DNA from: Bacteroidetes bacterium GWB2_32_14
GTDB lineage: Bacteria > Bacteroidota > Bacteroidia > Bacteroidales > UBA12077
DNA length: 64,000 bases
Direction: 5' to 3'
Assembly (NCBI GenBank): GCA_001768235.1
Contig: MENK01000008.1
Span: 62,001-126,000 of the forward strand
A program made the position numbers and the translations under genes. Positions 26,683-35,805 of this stretch are shown piece after piece. Position 1 is the first letter of the stretch, and each line of letters opens with the position of its first letter. The notes beneath the pieces are model-generated. The model was not told where the DNA came from. It was given only the letters and a program-made list of their open reading frames with translations, and did no database searches.

Positions 26683-27435
26683 ATGAGAAAAAAAATTGTT
26701 GCAGGGAATTGGAAGATGAATTTGACCATACCTGAAGGCGAAAAGCTTGTTTCTGAAATTCTGAAAGAATCAGGTTTAATTAAAGACACCTTATTAATTG
26801 TTGCCCCGCCATTTACACACCTGGCAAATGTTTCAATATTATTGAAAAACTCATCAATTAAACTCTCGGCTCAAAACTGTGCCGATAAAGATAAAGGTGC
26901 ATTTACAGGCGAAGTATCTGTATCTATGATTAAATCTACAGGAACAGAGTATGTAATTATTGGGCATTCCGAACGCAGAGCATATTATTCCGAAACCGAC
27001 CAAATTATAAATAGTAAAATTAAGCTTGCTTTAAACTCAGGTTTAGTTCCTATTGTATGTTGTGGTGAAGTGCTCAATGAACGTGAAAGCAATAAACATT
27101 TCGATGTAGTTTCAAATCAGCTTAAAGGAATGTTCGATGGAATTAAACCCGATGAATTTAAGAAAATAATTATTGCATACGAACCTGTTTGGGCTATAGG
27201 TACAGGAAAAACAGCATCTCCCGCCCAGGCCCAGGAAATGCATAAATTTATACGGGAAAATATGAAATCGGCGTATGGCGCTAATATTGCCGAAAATATT
27301 TCAATCTTATACGGAGGCAGTTGCAAATCATCAAATGCAAAAGAACTATTTAAAAATGCCGATGTTGATGGTGGGTTAATCGGTGGAGCATCGTTAGATG
27401 CCAAAGAATTTATTGAAATTGCCAAATCATTTTAA
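26683..27435 (+). CDS. tpiA: Triose-phosphate isomerase
   Basis: A 250-aa glycolytic TIM barrel that interconverts dihydroxyacetone phosphate and glyceraldehyde-3-phosphate. Catalytic residues are in place: Lys11 (AGNWKMN), the catalytic His in VIIGHSERR and Glu in IAYEPVWAIGTG. The phosphate-binding end ILYGGSCKSSNAKEL and DGGLIGGASLDA are normal. A -7-like box TATTTTTG lies at 26649-26656. It is followed after 9 bases by prmA, so the two are likely co-transcribed. Confidence 0.97.
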   Translation: MRKKIVAGNWKMNLTIPEGEKLVSEILKESGLIKDTLLIVAPPFTHLANVSILLKNSSIKLSAQNCADKDKGAFTGEVSVSMIKSTGTEYVIIGHSERRAYYSETDQIINSKIKLALNSGLVPIVCCGEVLNERESNKHFDVVSNQLKGMFDGIKPDEFKKIIIAYEPVWAIGTGKTASPAQAQEMHKFIRENMKSAYGANIAENISILYGGSCKSSNAKELFKNADVDGGLIGGASLDAKEFIEIAKSF

Positions 27436-27444
27436 ATTACACGA

Positions 27445-28290
27445 ATGAATTATATTGAATTGGTTTGTAAAATTAGTGCTGAGAATCCTGAAGAAATTAA
27501 AGGAATACTTATTGCCGAAATGAACGAAATTGATTTCGAGAGCTTTGATGAAACCGCTGATGGAATAAAAGCATATATCCCGGAGCATCTTTTTAATATA
27601 GAAAATGTTAAAGAATTACAGGTGAATTCATTAACTAATTGTATTATTGAATACAGATGGGAAAAAATAAAAACTGAAAACTGGAATGAATTATGGGAAA
27701 AAAATTTCGAACCCATAATTGTTGATAACAGATGTACTATAAGAGCACCTTTCCACGACAATACTCCTGAAACAGAGTTCGAAATTATTATTGAACCTAA
27801 AATGTCATTTGGAACCGGTCATCACGAAACAACCCATTTAATGATTAAATCCATGCTTCAGGTAGAATTAAAAGGAATGGATGTTCTCGACATGGGTTGC
27901 GGTACAGGTGTTCTGGCAATCCTGGCATCTTTAAAAGGAGCAAAAAACATTACGGCTATTGATATTGATGAATGGGCATATCAAAACTGTATCGAAAATA
28001 TTGAAAAAAATAATTGTACCAATATTTCTGTTTTTCAGGGCGACGCAGAACTCATTAAAAACAAGGTTTTCGATTTTATTCTTGCAAATATCAACAGGAA
28101 TATTCTTTTACATGATATAAAATATTACTCTAAATCTTTAAAAATTTCGGGAAACCTCTTATTAAGCGGAGTTTACGAAACCGATCTTGATATGATCAAA
28201 GAAGAAGCCTTAAAGCAAAATTTGTTATTTGAACACGTTGAATCTAAAAACAACTGGGTTTCTGCCAGTTTTCGAAAGATCAATTCATAA
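27445..28290 (+). CDS. prmA: Ribosomal protein L11 methyltransferase
   Basis: A 281-aa SAM-dependent methyltransferase that modifies lysines and the N-terminus of L11. The N-terminal substrate-recognition domain covers about residues 1-70 and is followed by a linker. The catalytic domain has MSFGTGHHETTHLM and motif I around Asp149 (VLDMGCGTGVLAILA), then ITAIDIDEWAYQNC and FILANINRNIL, the NxN-type segment of PrmA. Length is normal. It lies between tpiA (9-base gap) and the 1537-aa protein gene (16-base gap). Confidence 0.95.
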   Translation: MNYIELVCKISAENPEEIKGILIAEMNEIDFESFDETADGIKAYIPEHLFNIENVKELQVNSLTNCIIEYRWEKIKTENWNELWEKNFEPIIVDNRCTIRAPFHDNTPETEFEIIIEPKMSFGTGHHETTHLMIKSMLQVELKGMDVLDMGCGTGVLAILASLKGAKNITAIDIDEWAYQNCIENIEKNNCTNISVFQGDAELIKNKVFDFILANINRNILLHDIKYYSKSLKISGNLLLSGVYETDLDMIKEEALKQNLLFEHVESKNNWVSASFRKINS

Positions 28291-28306
28291 TTTAAATTAT
28301 CGATAA

Positions 28307-31300
28307 ATGACAATCAGGATTATTGCAGGAAAAATATTTTTTTCAGTACAAATAATACTTTTAACTCTTAAAATCCAGGCACAGGAATTAAAAGAATTTT
28401 CTTCCGATTCATTGCTTTTTATAAACCAATTCGAAGAATTTGTAAATAAAAATATAAACGAAAGCGATAAAACAAACCTGGATGTATTTGTTGAAAAATG
28501 GAAAACGCGTGGCTTTGATAAAGCAATTGAAACCCGCATTACAGAAGTATGTAATTTTCTTCTAAAAAATAAAGCTCAACGAAATCCTCATTTTACAAAA
28601 TACCTGGAAACAGTTTTAGCTTTCCATTCCAATGATAAAGCAATGAAAAACTATGATGAGTGGGAAAAAGGGATAAGTTTCATTATCACAAATGAAAAAA
28701 GCCCTCTTGGAAAACTTAATTCATATTTAGATAATACCTTGGGATTAATTAAAGATAGCATTATTTACAAGTCGTATGCAACAACATGGTTTGTCAGCTC
28801 AGGTGATTTTAAAATTGAAACAGGCAAAACAGTTCGGATTTTATTTAACAAAACAGATATCACGTGTAAAATTAAAAACGACAGTATCAATATATATAAC
28901 ACACAAGGAATTTATTATCCGATAACGAATACGTGGAAAGGAGAAAAAGGAAAAGTAAACTGGATACAAGCCGGGTATCCTGTCGAGAATGTTTTTGCCG
29001 ACTTGAATAAATATACCATTGATTTAACTAAATCTGGTTATCAGGCCGATTCCGCGAGTTTTACGAATACGATATACTTCGATAAACCTATTTTAGGAAA
29101 ATTAGAAGACCAGGTTGTACATAACATGGGCAGTGATAAAGCCATTTATCCCGAATTTAATTCATACCAGAAACGTTTCCAGATAAAAGAAATTTATCCC
29201 GATATTGATTACGACGGAGGTTTTTCAATGAAAGGGGCAAATTTAATTGGTTCCGGAATTAAAAACCAGGAAGCATTTCTCTTCATTAAAAAAGAAGGAA
29301 AAAAAATAATGACTGCCAGATCTGAAACATTTTTATTTAAAAAAGATAAAGTAATTTCAAATAGTGCGCAGGTAACTTTAAAATTAGAAAACGATTCTAT
29401 TTTTCACCCCGGCATCATGTTTACATACGAGGTAAAAAACAATGAAATAACATTAAACCCTAACGACAGGATAGTTTCTGAAAGCCCTTTTTTTGATTCC
29501 TATCATAATATTTTTATGAAGTTCGACCGGCTAATGTGGCAGACGAATACCAATAAAATGTATTTAACATCGGCAAGAGGCTCTTCTATTGGCAATGCTA
29601 CATTTACATCTGCAAATTTTTACAATCTTGTTGACTATGAAAGTATTCAGGCACGCGACAATCAACATCCTCTCTACTTAATAAAAACATTTGCCCGGAT
29701 GAAAAAATCGGAACAGTTTAAAGCCGATGAATTTGCAAATTATATGGGTTACCCGGTACACCAGGTAAGACAAATGCTCATGTTTATCAGCCGGGATGGT
29801 TTTATTTTTTACGACTTTGATAATGATCTGGTAACAATAAACCAGCGTTTATACGATTACATTAACTCGAGATTAGGCAAAATTGATTACGACGTAATAA
29901 AATTCTATTCCCAAACCGAAGGTTTAACGCATAATGGTGTTTACGATATCAGCACTTCCGAACTTGAAATAAACGGGGTTCCCCGCATTTTTTTGTCTGA
30001 TTCTCAAAACGTTGTAATATCCCCAAAAAATCAAAAAATTGTAATGAAAAAAAACCGCAGTTTTAGTTTTGGTGGTGTTATCAATGCAGGGCTTTTTACT
30101 TTCTATGGTGATGTTTTTCATTTCGATTACGATACCTTTAAAATAAATCTTAACAATGTCGATTCACTTAATATCAAGGTTCAAACCAGTGGATACGACT
30201 TGTACGGGAAATCTGTTCTTACAGCAGTTCAAAATACCATTAAGTTAGTAACAGGAAATTTACTTATCGATGATCCTAAAAATAAATCCGGACTGAAAAG
30301 CTATCCTCAATACCCTATATTTATTAGTTCCGAAAACTCATTTGTTTATTATAATAGTCACAATATACAGGGTGGTGTTTATAAACAGGAAAACTTCTAT
30401 TTTAAATTAGACCCATTTGTAATCGATAGTCTTGATAATTTTAAAACCAAAAATTTGTATTTTAATGGTGAGTTTTTCTCAGCAAATATCTTCCCTCCTT
30501 TCGAAGATTCCATTTACCTTCGCCAGGACTATTCATTAGGTTTTAACCGTTTAACTCCTCCCGAAGGTTTTCCTCTTTACCAGGGCAAAGGAACTTATTT
30601 TAACGAGATCGATTTAAGCAATCGGGGATTAAGAGGTAATGGTACTCTTGAATATTTAACAAGCACCAGTAATTCCGATGATATCATTTTCTTTCCTGAC
30701 TCAACAAAAATTCACGCTAAGGATTTTTCTATTGCCCAGGTTACTACAGGTATCGAATTCCCCAATGTTAGCTCCTCCGAAATCGATATTAAATGGTACC
30801 CGTATAAGGATGTTATGCTTGTAGAACAAACAAAAGACCCATTTACTCTGTTCAATCAAAACATAAAATTAAGCGGTTCATTAAAACTACAGCCAACAGG
30901 ATTAAGCGGAAAAGGAACAATTGACATGGATAAAGCAATCCTGTCTTCAAAATTATTTAATTTCGATGCTTTAAAATTCAATTCCGACACAACAAACTTT
31001 AAATTAAAATCAATTGATAAGGCTGACTTTAATTTTATTTCATCAAACCTGAAAGCTAAGGTAGATTTAGCCTCTCAGACAGGAAAATTTGAAACTAATG
31101 ATAATTATTCTGTTTCAGAGTTTCCAAAAAATCTGTACCAGTGTTATCTCGACCAATTTCAATGGAAAATAAATGTTGACGAAATACATATCGACTCAAA
31201 CCCTCTGACTGATACAATTTCATATCCTGTTGTTGATCAACTGGCAAAACTTAAAGATGATAAATTACCCGGTGCATTATTTTTATCTGTTCATCGAAGC

Positions 31301-32920
31301 CAGGATTCTTTGCGTTTTTCATCAACAAAAGCAGTATATAAACTCGCGGATAGTACGATAAATGCAAGTGAAGTAAAATACATAAGAGTTGCCGATGCAT
31401 CTGTTTATCCTAAAAACGGGAAAGTTACTGTAGGCAATTTAGCAGAAATGAATACACTCGTTGATTCAAAAGTAGAAGCAAACAACCAAACAAAATACCA
31501 TACCATTTACGATTCGAAAATAAATATCAGGGGACGTTATAATTATATGGGGTCTGGTGAAATAGATTATATTGATGAAATTAAAACAAAACAAACTATT
31601 CATCTTACTGATATTCATGTAGATTCAACCCGTCAGACTTTTGCCGTTGGTAAAATTCTATCAGAAGATGCTTTTACTTTAAGCCCGGTTTATAAATTCA
31701 ATGGAAACGTTGAATTGTATGCATCCAAAAAATACCTGACATTTAAAGGTGGTGTAAGTATTGAACACGAATGCCCCAAAATAGGGAATGATTTTGCTTA
31801 TTTTGAATCAGAAATTAATCCCGACACCATTTATATTCCCATAAGCAATAATCTTCGTAATTTAATTCGTCGTGAGTTATTTGCTGGCAGTTTTATAACC
31901 AAAGACTCATCACATATCTATTCATCATTTTTAACCCGAAGACGCGACCCAAATGATGAAGCTATTGTAAAAGCAACAGGCTATCTGTTTTACAACAAGA
32001 ACTCAAGAAAATACATAATTGCCGAAAAATCAAAAATTTTAAACCCTGATACTACAGGAAGCCTTGTAAATCTTAATAAAGATTTTTGCTTATTACATGG
32101 CGAAGGAATAATAAACCCGGGAATCGAACTTGGTCAGGTAAAAATGTCTCCTGCAGGTTCTTTTAATCACGATTTGGATAAAAATGAAATAAAACTCGAG
32201 TTAATTTTGCCTCTCGATTTTTTCTTCTCTGACGCTGCCCTCGATTCATTAAGTTCTGATTTACAATCTCAAAAATTGGAATCGTTTAATATTACATCTC
32301 CATTTTTTGAAAAAAATATGAATGAACGATATGGAAAAGACAATACCACTGAATTTAAAAATCAAAATATGTTGTTTGCTTCTGAAGCCAAAATACCTAA
32401 AGATATTCAACATACCATTTTATTGGGTAATATTAAATTAAAATGGTTTACCGAAACCGGGAGTTATTTATCGTATGGTAAAATTGGTATCTCTACAATA
32501 AATAATAAACCCGTTAATAAATATGTCGAAGGTTATTTTCAGCTTCTGAAAAGGCGAAGCGGTGATTTATTAAAATTTTATATTAAGCTTCCAAATAACA
32601 ATTATTACTATTTTACTTATTCAAGGGGTGTAATGCAAACACTCTCTAACAACAAAAAATTTGTAGATGCTATTCAGGCTATTAAAAATAAAAACAGGAA
32701 ACTGAGTACACCCAGAAATGAAACACCCTACAGGTATATTATTGCAACTGAACAAAATATGCAACAATTTCTGCGTGATATCAGGTTATTTGAAGAAGCT
32801 CAAAACATAAAAACGAATGAACAGGAAAAAACAACCATTGAACAACCTGTTTTTGAAGAACCAATAGATTCAATACAAATTAATGATGACCTTGAAAATG
32901 ATTCAACGGATACAAATTGA
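28307..32920 (+). CDS. Very large exported protein of unknown function (1537 aa)
   Basis: I do not recognise a named family. An N-terminal hydrophobic segment (AGKIFFSVQIILLTLKIQAQ) is a likely signal peptide. The first 200 residues look helical and the rest is mostly beta-rich, with many repeated phrases of the type FYGDVFHFDYDTFKINL, SLKLQPTGLSGKGTIDM and KVDLASQTGKFETND. This resembles stacked beta-solenoid or OstA-like segments. A helical island at residues about 469-522 (EQFKADEFANYMGYPVHQVR, then MLMFISRDGFIFYDF) reads like a winged-helix unit inside an exported protein. The tail is acidic and Gln/Asp-rich. It sits between prmA and a methyltransferase with 16- and 11-base gaps. Confidence 0.75.
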   Translation: MTIRIIAGKIFFSVQIILLTLKIQAQELKEFSSDSLLFINQFEEFVNKNINESDKTNLDVFVEKWKTRGFDKAIETRITEVCNFLLKNKAQRNPHFTKYLETVLAFHSNDKAMKNYDEWEKGISFIITNEKSPLGKLNSYLDNTLGLIKDSIIYKSYATTWFVSSGDFKIETGKTVRILFNKTDITCKIKNDSINIYNTQGIYYPITNTWKGEKGKVNWIQAGYPVENVFADLNKYTIDLTKSGYQADSASFTNTIYFDKPILGKLEDQVVHNMGSDKAIYPEFNSYQKRFQIKEIYPDIDYDGGFSMKGANLIGSGIKNQEAFLFIKKEGKKIMTARSETFLFKKDKVISNSAQVTLKLENDSIFHPGIMFTYEVKNNEITLNPNDRIVSESPFFDSYHNIFMKFDRLMWQTNTNKMYLTSARGSSIGNATFTSANFYNLVDYESIQARDNQHPLYLIKTFARMKKSEQFKADEFANYMGYPVHQVRQMLMFISRDGFIFYDFDNDLVTINQRLYDYINSRLGKIDYDVIKFYSQTEGLTHNGVYDISTSELEINGVPRIFLSDSQNVVISPKNQKIVMKKNRSFSFGGVINAGLFTFYGDVFHFDYDTFKINLNNVDSLNIKVQTSGYDLYGKSVLTAVQNTIKLVTGNLLIDDPKNKSGLKSYPQYPIFISSENSFVYYNSHNIQGGVYKQENFYFKLDPFVIDSLDNFKTKNLYFNGEFFSANIFPPFEDSIYLRQDYSLGFNRLTPPEGFPLYQGKGTYFNEIDLSNRGLRGNGTLEYLTSTSNSDDIIFFPDSTKIHAKDFSIAQVTTGIEFPNVSSSEIDIKWYPYKDVMLVEQTKDPFTLFNQNIKLSGSLKLQPTGLSGKGTIDMDKAILSSKLFNFDALKFNSDTTNFKLKSIDKADFNFISSNLKAKVDLASQTGKFETNDNYSVSEFPKNLYQCYLDQFQWKINVDEIHIDSNPLTDTISYPVVDQLAKLKDDKLPGALFLSVHRSQDSLRFSSTKAVYKLADSTINASEVKYIRVADASVYPKNGKVTVGNLAEMNTLVDSKVEANNQTKYHTIYDSKINIRGRYNYMGSGEIDYIDEIKTKQTIHLTDIHVDSTRQTFAVGKILSEDAFTLSPVYKFNGNVELYASKKYLTFKGGVSIEHECPKIGNDFAYFESEINPDTIYIPISNNLRNLIRRELFAGSFITKDSSHIYSSFLTRRRDPNDEAIVKATGYLFYNKNSRKYIIAEKSKILNPDTTGSLVNLNKDFCLLHGEGIINPGIELGQVKMSPAGSFNHDLDKNEIKLELILPLDFFFSDAALDSLSSDLQSQKLESFNITSPFFEKNMNERYGKDNTTEFKNQNMLFASEAKIPKDIQHTILLGNIKLKWFTETGSYLSYGKIGISTINNKPVNKYVEGYFQLLKRRSGDLLKFYIKLPNNNYYYFTYSRGVMQTLSNNKKFVDAIQAIKNKNRKLSTPRNETPYRYIIATEQNMQQFLRDIRLFEEAQNIKTNEQEKTTIEQPVFEEPIDSIQINDDLENDSTDTN

Positions 32921-32931
32921 CGAAAATATCT

Positions 32932-33525
32932 ATGAAAGAAACCTGGGATAAAAGGTATAATTCAAATGAGTTTGTTTATGGTGTTAAACCCAATGAATTT
33001 TTAAAATCAATTTTAGAAAAAATAAAACCAGGTACTATCTTATTACCTGGCGATGGCGAAGGGAGAAACTCTGTATTTGCTGCAAAATTGGGTTGGAAAG
33101 TTGATGCATTTGATTATAGCCTGGAGGGTTACAATAAAGCTAAAAAATTAGCTAAAAAGAATAATGCTGATATTAACTATTTTATATCAGATGTTTCGGT
33201 ATTTGATACAAAAATACAATACGATTTTATTGCAATCATTTTTCTTCATTTACCACCCGAAATCAGAGCTTCTTTCTTCAAAAATTTGGTTCATTTTCTT
33301 AAACCCGGGGGGTATATTTTGCTTGAAGCCTTCTCGAGAGAACAAATACAAAATACATCAGGAGGGCCAAAAGACGTAACCCTGTTATATGATTTGCAGG
33401 AAATTAAAGAAGATTTCCAACAACTTACCATCGAATTAGCAGAAGAAAAGAAAATCATTTTAGATGAAGGTAAGTTACATCAGGGAAAAGCAAGCGTAAT
33501 AAGGTTATTAGCAAAGAAAGATTAG
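32932..33525 (+). CDS. Class I SAM-dependent methyltransferase (TehB-like)
   Basis: A 197-aa cytosolic methyltransferase. I chose ATG 32932 over TTG 32917 because MKETWDKRYNSNEFVYGVKP matches the family start. Motif I is LLPGDGEGRNSVFAAKLGWK, followed by VDAFDYS (acidic loop), IAIIFLHLPPEIR and LKPGGYILLEAF. The layout is that of small thiopurine/tellurite-type methyltransferases, but the substrate is unknown. It lies 11 bases after the 1537-aa gene and overlaps by 4 bases the converging phosphodiesterase gene. Confidence 0.85.
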   Translation: MKETWDKRYNSNEFVYGVKPNEFLKSILEKIKPGTILLPGDGEGRNSVFAAKLGWKVDAFDYSLEGYNKAKKLAKKNNADINYFISDVSVFDTKIQYDFIAIIFLHLPPEIRASFFKNLVHFLKPGGYILLEAFSREQIQNTSGGPKDVTLLYDLQEIKEDFQQLTIELAEEKKIILDEGKLHQGKASVIRLLAKKD

Positions 33526-34016
33526 TACCTGTCTTTTTCCCAAATCTCCAAATCTTTAATATCATTGCCATCGATTACAAAACGAACAGCTGTTTGCTTT
33601 TTGTGTAATCCCGATTTTCCTGCTGCGCCAGGATTTATATGCAGCAAATTGTACTTTTTATCGTAAATAACTTTCAAGATATGTGAATGACCGCAAATAA
33701 ATAGATCGGGAGTTTCTGTTTTGAAAAGTTCATTTATTTCTTTCTCATATTTCCCGGGGTATCCGCCAATATGTGTCATTAGCACTTTTACATCTTCAAT
33801 CTTAAAGTTCTGAAATCTGGGATATGATATTCTCACCTCATGCCCGTCAATATTACCAAAAACAGCTTTCAACGGCAAATATTGTACGATTTTATTTGCT
33901 GTTTCAATATTCCCGATATCGCCTGCATGCCATATTTCATCACAATCCTTAAAAAAGTCTAGAATTTTTTCATCTATCAAGCCATGCGTATCCGATAACA
34001 AACCAATTTTTTTCAT
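33522..34016 (-). CDS. YfcE/MJ0936-type metallophosphodiesterase
   Basis: A 164-aa calcineurin-like phosphoesterase. The two-metal site is complete: Asp9 and His11 in LLSDTHG, Asp33 in WHAGDIGN, Asn in FGNIDGHEVR, His in LMTHIGG and the GHSH motif in FICGHSHILK. Members hydrolyse phosphodiesters such as 2',3'-cyclic nucleotides or bis-pNPP; the natural substrate is usually unknown. It converges on the methyltransferase and diverges from rsmE. Confidence 0.9.
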   Translation of the reverse strand: MKKIGLLSDTHGLIDEKILDFFKDCDEIWHAGDIGNIETANKIVQYLPLKAVFGNIDGHEVRISYPRFQNFKIEDVKVLMTHIGGYPGKYEKEINELFKTETPDLFICGHSHILKVIYDKKYNLLHINPGAAGKSGLHKKQTAVRFVIDGNDIKDLEIWEKDRY

Positions 34017-34068
34017 CCTGAACTATTTTATTATGCTTAAATTTGTAATAAGCAAAAAACAAAGATAT

Positions 34069-34770
34069 ATGCATTTATTTTATACACCTGATTTAAGTGA
34101 AACAATTTATACACTCGACGAAACCGAATCGAAACATTGTATTCGTGTTTTAAGGTTAAATACGCATGATATAGTCCATTTAATTGATGGCCGGGGTGGA
34201 TTTTATAAGGCAAAAATTACTGACCCAAATCCCAAAAAATGTACATTGGAAATTATTAAATCTACAAAAGAATATGGTAAACGAAACCATTATTTGCATA
34301 TAGCTATTGCACCAACAAAAAATATCGACAGGTTCGAATGGTTTCTCGAAAAAGCAACTGAAATAGGAATTGATGAGATTACCCCCATCCTATGCGAGCA
34401 TTCTGAGCGAAAAGTAATTAAAAACGATCGTTTTGAAAAAATAGTTATTTCTGCAATTAAACAATCAGTTAAAGCCTATAAACCACGAATAAACGGGATT
34501 ACTGAAATAAGGCAGTTTTTAAGCCAGGATTTTAAAGGAGATAAATTTATAGCGCATTGCGAAGATAACCAGAAAAACCTGCTTAAAACAGTTTATAAAC
34601 AGGGAAATAATGCACTTATCTTAATCGGCCCGGAGGGTGATTTCAGTCCTGAGGAAATTAAGCTTTCAAGAGAAAATAAATTTATTGAAATAAGCTTAGG
34701 AGAAAGCAGATTACGAACCGAAACAGCGGGCCTTGTAGCCTGCCACACCATTAACCTTATGAATGAATAA
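34069..34770 (+). CDS. rsmE: 16S rRNA (uracil1498-N3)-methyltransferase
   Basis: A 233-aa SPOUT-class methyltransferase modifying U1498 of 16S rRNA. I chose the ATG at 34069, giving MHLFYTPDL, the typical family start, over the upstream ATG at 34033 that adds 12 residues. Features are the PUA-like N-terminus (SKHCIRVLRLNTHDIVHLIDG), EWFLEKATEIGIDEITPILCE, and the knot region LILIGPEGDFSPEEI ending with LGESRLRTETA. The gene converges on the zinc ribbon protein with 7 bases between. Confidence 0.93.
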   Translation: MHLFYTPDLSETIYTLDETESKHCIRVLRLNTHDIVHLIDGRGGFYKAKITDPNPKKCTLEIIKSTKEYGKRNHYLHIAIAPTKNIDRFEWFLEKATEIGIDEITPILCEHSERKVIKNDRFEKIVISAIKQSVKAYKPRINGITEIRQFLSQDFKGDKFIAHCEDNQKNLLKTVYKQGNNALILIGPEGDFSPEEIKLSRENKFIEISLGESRLRTETAGLVACHTINLMNE

Positions 34771-34777
34771 TTAGAAT

Positions 34778-34990
34778 CTAATTCGTAAAAAAGTCAACTA
34801 CATTGCCAAACTTATTACTTGCAGTTTTGTAAAACTCAGTATAACTGCATTTAGAGCAGGTTATTGAGGTAAAACGAGCATTCTGAATATTAAACAACTT
34901 TGTTAAAAATGAAGTTGTTGTTCGGATTTCTCCTGATTCGTATTGTCTGTTACCACACTTTGGGCAAACATATTTGTAATTGTATTCCAT
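34778..34990 (-). CDS. Small zinc-ribbon protein (YpzJ/COG3478 type)
   Basis: A 70-aa protein with two CPxCG-like knuckles: VCPKCGNRQYESGEIRT and ITCSKCSYTEFYK. The GEIRTT stretch and FNIQNARFTSITC between them match the family described as predicted nucleic-acid-binding zinc ribbon proteins (COG3478, from memory). Function is unknown. It shares strand and short spacing (36 bases) with the following unknown genes upstream, so it could be the last gene of that block. Confidence 0.8.
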   Translation of the reverse strand: MEYNYKYVCPKCGNRQYESGEIRTTTSFLTKLFNIQNARFTSITCSKCSYTEFYKTASNKFGNVVDFFTN

Positions 34991-35026
34991 AATTTTTATT
35001 ATTTGTTAAAAATAGAATATTCAAAC

Positions 35027-35605
35027 TTATATACTATTGAATAACATACTTCCCTTTGCTATAAATAATTCAAGTTTTTTACTTTCTAAAATCCAGCTAT
35101 TCGTTTTAATTGCAATAAAATTATTTCCACATAATACTGGTAAATTGCTTTCAGACTTTTGAATAGTTATTAACTCAATGGGTTCAAAAATTTTATTTAT
35201 TTCAAGAAATTCTCCAACCATTTTTGAGTTTACAATATTTCTGTCAATCTTATCATTTTCACCAATAATAGTAACACTTTTATCAATATAACTATCATTC
35301 GTTTTTACTCTTCGTCTAAAATCAAACCAAAAACGTTTACTCATTTTTATTTCGCTCTTGCATTCTGGTATTTTTTTAAATACACCACAGTATGTACTAC
35401 TTGCATAAGCTTTTGGTGTATATGAATCATTAAATATAAGAAATAAATCTTTTGAAAGATAATCCAAATCAAAAACAACAAACTTACTGCTGGCAAATCT
35501 CTCATCCTGATTCAAAGAATAATTTCTTGTATTTGAATTTGTTGAACATTTTATACCTTTTTCTTTTGCAAAGCGTTCTAATATTTCAATAGAAGTTTTT
35601 TCCAT
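35027..35605 (-). CDS. Unknown protein A (192 aa)
   Basis: I do not recognise this protein. It is soluble, without signal or membrane segment. It has a helical start (SIEILERFAKEKGIKCS), then beta-rich sequence (SSKFVVFDLDYLSKDLFLIF, SYTPKAYASSTYCGVFK). The later part, SVTIIGENDKIDRNIVNSKM, followed by ELITIQKS and GNNFIAIKT, faintly resembles DUF3137-type sequences and also the corresponding part of unknown protein B next to it. It lies upstream of the zinc ribbon gene. Function cannot be assigned. Confidence 0.55.
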   Translation of the reverse strand: MEKTSIEILERFAKEKGIKCSTNSNTRNYSLNQDERFASSKFVVFDLDYLSKDLFLIFNDSYTPKAYASSTYCGVFKKIPECKSEIKMSKRFWFDFRRRVKTNDSYIDKSVTIIGENDKIDRNIVNSKMVGEFLEINKIFEPIELITIQKSESNLPVLCGNNFIAIKTNSWILESKKLELFIAKGSMLFNSI

Positions 35606-35626
35606 TTTAGTACTTGTTTATTTTAC

Positions 35627-35805
35627 TTACTGTTTAATCCAATTTAACATTTCTTGTAAAGCTATCGTAGAAAATGTTCGCTCAATCTGAGCATTCTCAG
35701 AAGATACTCTATTTGTACATTCCTGAAAAAAATGATAAGTATTAGGAAGTTCTTTTGTAATATCATTTTTATTTCAACTTTCAACTAATTTATTAGCACT
35801 AGTTA
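35627..35805 (-). pseudogene. Decayed coding remnant between unknown genes A and B
   Basis: On the minus strand an open stretch of 48 codons without an ATG (35773-35627) reads NKNDITKELPNTYHFF and later RVSSENAQIERTFSTIALQ, ending LNWIKQ and TAA. It is preceded in frame by TGA (35776-35774) and then by ITSANKLVES, which continues the end of protein B in a shifted frame. The peptide composition looks coding. This suggests that protein B was once longer, or that another gene was lost here by frameshift and nonsense mutation. It could instead be chance open sequence. Confidence 0.35.

Noticed and set aside
35627-35773. 48-codon frame as a functional small gene
   Set aside because: It has no ATG, GTG or TTG near its beginning and is preceded by an in-frame stop linked to the neighbouring frame; treated as a remnant.
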